Shown one piece after another: positions 1 to 6,300 of a DNA stretch of 11,351 bases; position 1 is the stretch's first letter, and each line of letters opens with the position of its first letter. Source of the DNA: Phoronis ovalis (lineage: Eukaryota > Phoronida > Phoronidae). The notes under the pieces are model-generated. The model ran no database searches. It was not told the origin of the DNA and saw only the letters and a program-made list of their open reading frames with translations. The translations under genes and the position numbers were made by a program. The stretch covers positions 1 through 11,351 of the forward strand of contig JAOXYB010054023.1 in NCBI GenBank assembly GCA_028565635.1, read 5' to 3'.

Positions 1-123
1 GTTGAACAAAAAACGAGTTTATGGCACTGGTTAGAAAACCGCTGAGCTGAAACTAACAATAATTGAGGGCAATTATAAGAGCCTATTCAGAGTGAAACCA
101 CAGAGTGTTTACATAGTGGCTGG
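1..123. other. Left edge, no recognisable feature
   Basis: AT-rich non-coding sequence. I see no repeat, RNA gene or splice-linked coding segment. If the minus-strand ORF at 124-483 were a real terminal exon, this stretch would be its 3'UTR, but no polyadenylation signal stands out on that strand. Confidence 0.4.
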
Positions 124-483
124 TTATATAATCCTGTTAACTACTACTATGGATGTAGACTGTTGGCTAGAGCGGTAGCCCAGATGCAGTAAAGTATCCC
201 TCATGAGTACCTTCCTTAATTCTTCTGTATCTACAACAGTGGTGTTTTTTCCAAACTCTTCATTAATTTTTTGCCTACCAGCTAAAAATAGAAAGAAATG
301 TTTTACAAATTGTTTCGAGAATGATTCATAACTGGTAGCAAGGGGAGTGCTTAGCCTATGTGGGTTTTGTACATCTATCATTTTATAGTCTGTACCGAAA
401 ACTGGAAAAATGTTTACACTCCAATGTTCAAAATACTGTTGCTTTATGAGATATTTTACTGTTTTTTCTGAATATAAGCCCAA
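124..483 (-). CDS. Unidentified 119-codon ORF, possible exon of a minus-strand gene
   Basis: This minus-strand frame is open for 119 codons plus a stop, which is long for such AT-rich DNA. Its translation has a mixed, globular-looking composition, including blocks such as NPHRLSTPLATSYESF and EELRKVLMRDTLLHLGYR, rather than low-complexity AT-driven residues. I do not recognise the family. On the minus strand, TTGATAG and ATTCAG lie close to the first codons and could be splice acceptors, so the segment might be a 3'-terminal exon ending at the stop at 124-126 rather than a complete gene. There is no upstream exon I can link to it. It could also be a decayed transposon fragment or chance. No function is assigned. 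Confidence 0.25.
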   Translation of the reverse strand: MGLYSEKTVKYLIKQQYFEHWSVNIFPVFGTDYKMIDVQNPHRLSTPLATSYESFSKQFVKHFFLFLAGRQKINEEFGKNTTVVDTEELRKVLMRDTLLHLGYRSSQQSTSIVVVNRII

Positions 484-816
484 CTATCAAAACCCTTATG
501 ACCATTAAAACGGTCTAAACTGAACCCCATTCCAACCACAAAAAGGTGTGGTACACCTCTGTTCCCTCTACACTTGAATCCCTCCAGTAACATCTTAAAA
601 AATATTCACCTTCTAGAGTACGTAGATCTCCATCAAACACTGTCTTTCTAGTTCTGTGAAGTTTTCTAAAAACTGCCAGTACCTACAGATAATTGTACAG
701 AGATTAAACACGATTTTCAGTGGCGGCTTTTATTGCTATCTTTATAGTGAAAACCAATTTACAAAGAATTTATTAGAATAAGATACATACTAGACCCCCC
801 TAGTGCGGAAAAACAG
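484..816. other. Intergenic stretch without recognised content
   Basis: Unique-looking AT-rich sequence. I find no convincing ORF, tandem repeat, tRNA or inverted repeat before the target-site duplication that begins at 817. Confidence 0.4.
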
Positions 817-825
817 GGTTTTCAC
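817..825. repeat. Left 9-bp target-site duplication of MITE copy 1
   Basis: GGTTTTCAC lies directly left of the element and is repeated exactly at 944-952 directly right of it. A perfect 9-bp duplication at both edges is what a transposon with 9-bp staggered cutting leaves behind. Confidence 0.85.
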
Positions 826-943
826 TAGTCCTAGCTTTATGACCCTACTATGTTGTCTACGGCTTTATGACCCTACTATGTTGCCTACGGCTACGTCCCT
901 ACGTAGCCGTAGGCAACATAGTTGGGTCATAAAGCTAGGACTA
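826..943. mobile_element. Palindromic 118-bp MITE, copy 1 of the TAGTCCTAG family
   Basis: The element begins TAGTCCTAGCTTTATGACCC and ends with the inverted complement GGGTCATAAAGCTAGGACTA. Bases 862-896 pair with 901-935 around the 4-base loop CCCT, with one mismatch (35 nt per arm), and the outer 8 bases at 826-833 pair with 936-943. The left arm carries a 28-bp tandem duplication (834-861 and 862-889, one difference). It has no coding capacity. The 9-bp flanking duplications and TAGTCC-type ends suggest mobilisation by a Mutator-like transposase encoded elsewhere; the superfamily is inferred from TSD length (MULEs typically make 8-11 bp). Almost no decay between arms suggests a fairly recent insertion or gene conversion. 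Confidence 0.85.
834..889. repeat. 28-bp tandem duplication inside MITE copy 1
   Basis: Two head-to-tail 28-bp units (834-861, 862-889) each start GCTTTATGACCCTACTATG and differ at one base (T versus C in the TTGYCTACG end). The duplicated piece is the subterminal part of the inverted repeat, so only the inner copy is needed to pair with the right arm. Confidence 0.85.
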
Positions 944-952
944 GGTTTTCAC
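944..952. repeat. Right 9-bp target-site duplication of MITE copy 1
   Basis: GGTTTTCAC, identical to 817-825, lies immediately after the closing GCTAGGACTA. Confidence 0.85.
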
Positions 953-1575
953 AGGAATACCTCGGGTTCGTACATACAGAACTACACTGTTCTTGTTACT
1001 GGTAGTACAGGCAGACTTCCCAGACGGTGAGGCCCAAGACTAGAGGGATCACATACCCCACAACGTTATATAGCTTTATTGCTGTTTTGCTCACGATTTT
1101 TTAATATGCAAAGCAAGACAAGAGAAGAGACCATGGTGCAGCAACTGTTCCGGTTTGAAACACTGACAGTCATATCCCAATAAAATATAATAAATATATA
1201 TTACAACATACCTGATACCTGAGTGAACTCATGAGTGAATTCACTAATGGGATCCTTTAACACACAAAAGCAGGATCAAATTCTTCGGAAACTAGTATTT
1301 TGTGGTAAGTAAGCATGAAAAACAGGCTTCCCGCTTGGTGTCGCCCCCGATATTTTTTAGCGACATCTGCCAGAAGACATAGAACTAATTTATGTTTGTA
1401 ATACAAAGAAATTTTGTAGAAGAAGGAATTCATAATATAAAATTTCATAATTTTGCCATATATTGATAAGGAATAAAAAAATTCATTTATTTAATTACAT
1501 ATTTATTAATAATTTGATTGATTATGTAATATATATTGATATAATAGATGTTAATTCTAAAAACTTAATCTTTTC
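953..1575. other. Intergenic stretch, AT-rich
   Basis: No supported gene. The sequence contains an AATAAA hexamer at 1179-1184 in a run of A/T, and a small near-palindrome around GTGAATTCAC (about 1233-1242). A 63-codon minus-strand ORF at 1257-1448 has no protein-like features. Bases 1440-1560 are extremely AT-rich. Confidence 0.4.
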
Positions 1576-1614
1576 AGATTCACTTACTAGCATTACCCAG
1601 AATTTCCATGGTGT

Positions 1615-1660
1615 TTGAAAACAAGATGGCGTCAAATGTAATTTTTGCAAGTACCTGCCC
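1615..1660 (+). promoter_or_regulatory. Possible upstream 5'UTR or start-site segment with a YY1-like motif
   Basis: AAGATGGCGTC at about 1623-1633 matches the AANATGGCGNC core that YY1 recognises near transcription starts and in 5' leaders of animal genes. A possible acceptor (CTTTTCAG, ending near 1578) lies before it and a possible donor (CAA|GTACCT) after it. This could be an untranslated first exon of the gene that starts coding at 3170, but a single motif is weak evidence and a similar ATGGCG motif occurs deep in intron 5. Confidence 0.15.
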
Positions 1661-2066
1661 TGATAAATTTGCGTGATACTGTTGCTCTTGTTATATGCGG
1701 AATTATTTATGAAAGACTAGTTTGTAAGTATGAGATCATGCAATTGTGTTGGCATAAATATTTAACCAAATTTGGTTTTGTGCATTATATCAAAGCAGAT
1801 CTAAGTGTAAAACCAGTCCTCAAAAAAGGCTCAATTGTGTTCTATATCACAAGTCATAACATAATCCAGTTGATTATTTTGTAATTCCCTGTAGAATTCC
1901 TTTAATTCAAAGGTATTGATTATTTTTACAAGCCGATGTTTATGCCCGGTGTTGGTACGATTGGAAACAGCTCCTACCTCTTCTCATAATTCCCGGATTC
2001 TTACAAGCATGTACTAAGCTAATTAATAACAAATATTCTTCAAAAGTATATCCAGATGTTATTATC
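1661..2066. other. Intergenic stretch without recognised content
   Basis: AT-rich sequence. The 79-codon + frame at 1645-1884 is rich in I, L, Y and K, as expected of random AT-rich DNA, and has no identifiable domain. No repeat is visible before the target-site duplication at 2067. Confidence 0.4.
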
Positions 2067-2075
2067 ATGTTATAC
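2067..2075. repeat. Left 9-bp target-site duplication of element copy 2
   Basis: ATGTTATAC directly precedes the TAGTCCTAG end and is repeated exactly at 2482-2490. Confidence 0.85.
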
Positions 2076-2110
2076 TAGTCCTAGGTTCATGCAAAAACAT
2101 TCACCTGTGT

Positions 2111-2182
2111 CAATAAATTCAAACCAAAATTGTTGTCTTGTTTGTCTATGATACTCCTTCTTGGGTTATCTGTCACTGGAAG
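2111..2182. repeat. Left internal inverted-repeat arm of element copy 2
   Basis: This arm pairs with 2286-2356. Long exact blocks include CAATAAATTCAAA, CTATGATACTC and GTTATCTGTCACT. The 8 mismatches and one gap show that the arms have diverged, more than those of copy 1. Confidence 0.8.
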
Positions 2183-2285
2183 GCTCCTCAAGGTGACTTT
2201 TACTGAGCTTAAAAATCTATTACCACTCAGACCAAAGCGAAATTTCAATCTTGCAGACCTTGAGGGTTGAGGAGTATTAATCAAG

Positions 2286-2356
2286 CTTCAAGTGACAGAT
2301 AACTCAAGAAGAGTATCATAGTCATACAAGATGACAATTTTTCTTTGAATTTATTG
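2286..2356. repeat. Right internal inverted-repeat arm of element copy 2
   Basis: Reverse complement of 2111-2182 at about 87 percent identity, containing AGTGACAGATAAC, GAGTATCATAG and TTTGAATTTATTG. Confidence 0.8.
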
Positions 2357-2481
2357 AAATATTTTACAAACTGTGAGTATTTTTACAAGAAGCTAACTTT
2401 TACTTGTTTTAGCACTATCTGGTCTATGACCCTACAGCTTCACTGCAGGCAAGTGATAGTAAGGTCATGAAGCTAGGACTA

Positions 2482-2490
2482 ATGTTATAC
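2482..2490. repeat. Right 9-bp target-site duplication of element copy 2
   Basis: ATGTTATAC, identical to 2067-2075, lies immediately after GCTAGGACTA. Confidence 0.85.
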
Positions 2491-2654
2491 ATACCGAACG
2501 AAAGCTGTATTAATGGATAGTTTTAATATTATCCAAATAGCTGATGACAGGAATGGTAGGTTACAAACGCCATGATGGTGTATGTCCGGATGACATCAAA
2601 GTCAGGCACCCTGGGTCTAGAAATTAGATATACGCTTTACAATAAGCAATGCAC

Positions 2655-2705
2655 CGTGGGTTTAGGGCTAGGGGTTTTGGTAGGTTAGGGTTAGAGTTAG
2701 TAGGT
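2655..2705 (+). repeat. Degenerate telomere-like TTAGGG tract
   Basis: This GT-rich stretch reads as imperfect TTAGGG units: TTTAGGG, CTAGGGG, then GGTTAGGGTTAGAGTTAG. It contrasts with the AT-rich surroundings. It may be a decayed interstitial telomeric repeat or part of the retroelement-like sequence just downstream. Confidence 0.4.
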
Positions 2706-2738
2706 ACGCTGAATAGAATTAAATGAATTGGATGAGAT

Positions 2739-2810
2739 TCTTCCATAGCAGTAATGCATTGAACTACAGAACGAAAGGGCTTGCATGGGTTCGATTCTCG
2801 CAAAAAAAAA
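2739..2810 (+). repeat. tRNA-like (SINE or tRNA retropseudogene) remnant with A-run
   Basis: GGTTCGATTCT at 2788-2798 is a near-perfect RNA polymerase III B box (T-loop TTCGATT). A weak A-box-like TAGCAGTAATGC starts 42 bases upstream at 2746, which is normal spacing for a tRNA. The T-stem is imperfect, the acceptor stem cannot be closed, and nine A's follow at 2802-2810, so this is not a functional tRNA gene. An A-run directly after a tRNA-like body is typical of a tRNA-derived SINE or retroposed tRNA. No flanking target-site duplication is clear. Confidence 0.35.
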
Positions 2811-3133
2811 CAATAATATATTAATAAAAACATGAGTATGGTAACAAAAAAGGAGGAACGTGCTTAAAAGAAGTGGGTAATAAAAACAAATTTCTTAAGT
2901 TTTTCTTTAGGCACTAGAAGGTCAGGTAAGTTGCACTGCAGGTGGGTAGGAGCTATTCCCCAATCGCTCCCCAGTGTTTATGTAAAACATGTATCCAAAA
3001 TAAAATAGATACAATTGAGACTGACCTTGGTTCCGCAACAAGCATTTAATAGCCATAAAATAACACCACACACATATTTGACATTTTGATCTAGTCTAAC
3101 AATGATGCAAAAATTTTAAAATGTTTTTATTAG
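2811..3133. other. 5' flanking or 5'UTR intron region of the main gene
   Basis: No coding content. It holds the candidate microexon at 2911-2925 and ends in TTTTTATTAG, a credible splice acceptor for the start-codon exon. If that acceptor is used, the region downstream of 2925 is an intron within the 5'UTR. Confidence 0.35.
2911..2925 (+). other. Candidate 15-nt 5'UTR microexon
   Basis: A strong pyrimidine-rich acceptor (TTTTTCTTTAG ending at 2910) is followed 15 bases later by an ideal donor (CAG|GTAAGT starting at 2926). The 15 bases between them have no ATG. Position and strand fit a leader exon spliced to the acceptor at 3133 or 3143 of the start-codon exon. Such site pairs arise by chance, so this is only a candidate. 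Confidence 0.2.
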
Positions 3134-3169
3134 GTCTCTGTAGGATAACAAGTCGACAAAACAGCTAGC
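3134..3169 (+). other. Probable 5'UTR part of the first coding exon
   Basis: TTTTTATTAG (ending 3133) and a following CTGTAG (ending 3143) are both plausible acceptors just before the start codon. This suggests that the exon carrying the ATG is not the transcript's first exon and that a leader exon lies upstream. Confidence 0.4.
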
Positions 3170-3309
3170 ATGCCAATAACGAAAGTGCCTGTCGTACATA
3201 AGTTTGGTATCATTTCCCACAGTCAGAGGGTCGAGCTTCAGGAACGCCTATTAAAGCAATCATATTTAAAAACACTTGGGACTAAGGAACAACAATGTTC
3301 TGCTATAAG
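3170..3309 (+). CDS. TMEM232: TMEM232-like coding exon 1 (residues 1-47, start codon)
   Basis: Encodes MPITKVPVVHKFGIIS and then a charged helix (about 18-47). The exon ends in phase 2 (AG of an Arg codon) at the donor AAG|GTATAT. Reading through the donor gives a hydrophobic tail and a stop at 3397, which is an intronic artefact. Confidence 0.8.
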
Positions 3310-6300
3310 GTATATTTTTTGTGATATTTTCTCTATACTTGTGACTGTGTTGATCCTGGTTTCAAAAATCCTACTCACTATCATAACAGTTAGTTAAAAT
3401 CAATCTAGGAATGCAAAAAGTAATTGTCTTTTCTTTGTTTGTTTGTTATAATGTTTAAACCTGGGGGGAGGGGGGGGTTATTAAAAGAAAAGGAAAATTA
3501 ATTGTCTTTTCTTTGTTTGTTTGTTATAATGTTTAAACCTGGGGGGGAGGGGGGTTATTAAAAGAAAAGGAAAAACTTTGTAATATTGTATATGTTATTT
3601 CAAATAAAAAAAACTGGTATTGCAATGGATGAAGGCTAAAACAAATTTAAATGCAATGTTTCATTTTTATTTTGTAGAAATCCACTCGAAATATCGGAAG
3701 AATTTACGACACACTTTAATAATGCTAGGACAGCAGAAGAAAAGGAAAAACTGGAAGAGCAAGCTTTTAAAATGCTTGAGAGAGTTAAGGTAATTTTAAG
3801 ATAATTATCCTACATGAATTTGGTTTGTGTGTTGCAGCAGGAAATTTCATAAATTATGAGGTAGCTATGTTTACTTAAACTGTTTAATTTAATTTTACTG
3901 GGTTTCACTGACAGAGCCAGCTTCAAGTTCAAATAATTTTAATGTTAAGTGAAGCTTCTGGTATGTTCCCAGAGAACAATTTGATTGTTGGTATTAACAT
4001 TTTGTGAAAGAAACTATCTTGATATTTATTTGGTGCTCATTAAAAGTGTAAATATTATTATTGGTATTTCAGAGGAGAGCTGGATTAAGGGCTGGAGGTG
4101 TTGGTCACCATGTAGATCTTCCTGTTGCATGGACAGAACTTGCACAGTTAGCTCAATGTCGGGGAAAGGTGCAAGAAGGTAATTCCTTAATCATGCATCC
4201 CCATTCCCCATTGATGTATATGAGTGCATCATTTTAATTACTAATACAAAGAGCTTTGTTGCATACCATTTAAAAAGTTAGTAACAAACATTGATCTATA
4301 TAAAGAGTTCTTTTGTCAGTTTCTGAATATGTCATTGATAAAAAACAGTATTAGAACTTTAGCTGATATAAAAGTTAGGGAATTCTACATCTCTGTGAAG
4401 CATTATACTCTGCAGCTTATTAAGTGAACTGGTTGTCAAGTGAAAATAAAGATAAATGTCAGTAAAAACATTATTTTCTTAAAAAATCACAGGTACTTCA
4501 ATGAAATAATGTGACATTTTACCAAATAACAGTTGCTAATTGTTTCAGTCATAAATTTGAAAGTGCATGTTGTAAGATTGAAATTTAACGTACCAACCAT
4601 TAGGCAATCAGGTTATTTTGCTGGGGTTGATGAGGGAGGAACTCTTCAGGAATTTCTGAGGTTTGGAATCAAGTATTGATAAAATGTCTCCCCAATTTTA
4701 GTATCATCTAGTACTGTACTTATTTATGTATTTTCTTATAGCCTGCTTTGATGTATTGATATCATCTTTGGAACATGCACCATTAGAGATAGGAAACATT
4801 GTGGCCCTGTTCTTCCTGGCAGAGACATCGTTATATTGGTTACGAACAGATGTAGTTAATCAACCGTATTTAAGGACAGCTGAGATAAAGCTTTTAAAGG
4901 TGAAAAAATACTTCTACAAGAAGTATCTTATGTCCACGATAAAAGTAAAAGCCAAGCGGAAGAGCATTGCTTTATCTTTGATACCAATTCCTACCACATT
5001 TCATGCTATAGTAAAACAGTTAAATTAAATTCCATTTAAAAATGATTTATCAGGAAACTTTTTCTTTATAGATGGGACAGTTAGTATTCTGCAGACTTTT
5101 TTACCATCACATGTCAGGACATTTGCAAGGTTATAATCAGTTTAAAAATAGACTGTTCCAGTATCTTGATGGTAAGTTAATATGTTAAAACTCCTTTGTT
5201 GTCTGACATAAAAATACATAACTTAAGTGAATGTTTCTGAACTATCTGACGAGTACTTGTATGGTGTAAAATGTGCCACATATTTGCTACAAAACCCAAT
5301 TTAAATGACAGACCATGCGGATTTCCATAATGAAACATTTAAAATCCTGCGACAATTCTTCTCCTTATTTTGCAACATAAATGACAAATTCTGCAGCAGA
5401 AATAGCAAATTCTGTAAAATTCTGCACAAATAATATATTAAGTGATTTTTTGAAGTTCGGACTATTTTTGATCAAAAACATTCATTTAATAACAGATTGA
5501 ACTCATGGCAGCACCATGGCTGTATATATTCAAGTAACTCCAAAATGGCGCTATGAGGATTTCTAGAACCATCAGACATGTTCGTCTATTTTCAAGATTA
5601 CTAATGTGCTCGAAAATGGTCGAAGCACTATCTTAAAATTGCTCGTGTAAATAGTGGCTGTTTGATATTGATTAAATTATTTATTTTTTATATAAACAAG
5701 CAATTCCATGGCAATATGAAGTATACTTTCCACGGGATTCCTCTCGCGGCACGGTAATAAGGAATTCCACAAGGTCTAAAATGAAATCATGCTGCTCACA
5801 ATGTTTCATGGCTTAAATGATATATTTACTGCCATTTTACTAAATCTACATTGTATTGGGAAAAAGCAGGTACTGTGACTTTTATCCATAAAAAATTACA
5901 ATGTTTATTGGGATCATATTTTAAATATTTATGGTGTGTTTCATTTATTTTAGGTCTCAGTGACTGCCAAGATGCATACAATCCCTATCCTAATGCTTTA
6001 CTTTCATTGAGGTTTGTTAATGAAGTCGGTAAAATTGTCATTGCTGATGCAAGTTTGGATCCTGGAGAACTAAAGGAAGGAGACAATATACCAACTGATC
6101 AGCTGACAGTTACCTCAAATAAAGCCATGTCAGAGGTATACAATCAATCCTTTAGATCGATGTATATTTATTTAACAGTCATGATAGCATATGCATTTCA
6201 ATGTGTGCCTGGCCAAGTTCATCTGAATTTCTAGATTTTCCACCAGTGCTGTTGTAAAATTGCCCTAGACATACATGTTTGGAATATCCAATAAAAATCT

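Larger units (their letters stand above)
2076..2481. mobile_element. 406-bp non-autonomous inverted-repeat element, copy 2 of the TAGTCCTAG family
   Basis: The left end TAGTCCTAGGTTCATG is mirrored by CATGAAGCTAGGACTA at the right end (one mismatch in 16). Inside, 2111-2182 and 2286-2356 form a second, longer inverted repeat with 8 mismatches and one gap over 72 columns (about 87 percent), enclosing a spacer of about 100 bp. Read inwards, the right terminus (TAGTCCTAGCTTCATGACC, then TTACTAT) closely matches the terminus of the 118-bp copy at 826-943, so both belong to one family. The right side carries about 90 bp with no left counterpart, so the arms are asymmetric. The perfect 9-bp TSD supports Mutator-like mobilisation. 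It has no transposase; the 65-codon minus ORF inside (2087-2284) is a by-product. Confidence 0.85.

Noticed and set aside
803-1030. 75-codon + strand ORF
   Set aside because: It spans the whole palindromic MITE and its TSDs; the open frame is a by-product of the repeat.
1257-1448. 63-codon minus ORF
   Set aside because: Composition is typical of AT-rich random frames, with no splice-linked partners.
1645-1884. 79-codon + ORF
   Set aside because: Random-like composition and no consistent splice into the downstream gene frame.
2087-2284. 65-codon minus ORF inside element copy 2, considered as transposase remnant
   Set aside because: It is too short, half of it lies in the inverted-repeat arm, and it has no transposase motif.
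2739-2810. Functional tRNA gene
   Set aside because: The acceptor stem cannot form, the T-stem is imperfect and an A-run follows directly, so it is a retroposed remnant at best.
2624-2833. 69-codon minus ORF
   Set aside because: It is antisense to the telomere-like and tRNA-like repeat sequence, with no conserved protein features.
3421-3574. Two repeats considered as a CRISPR-like array
   Set aside because: The units are contiguous without spacers, in a eukaryotic intron; this is a simple tandem duplication.
5072-5074. ATG at the start of exon 5 as an alternative translation start
   Set aside because: It is an internal Met; the reading frame and conserved family sequence continue through exons 1-4.
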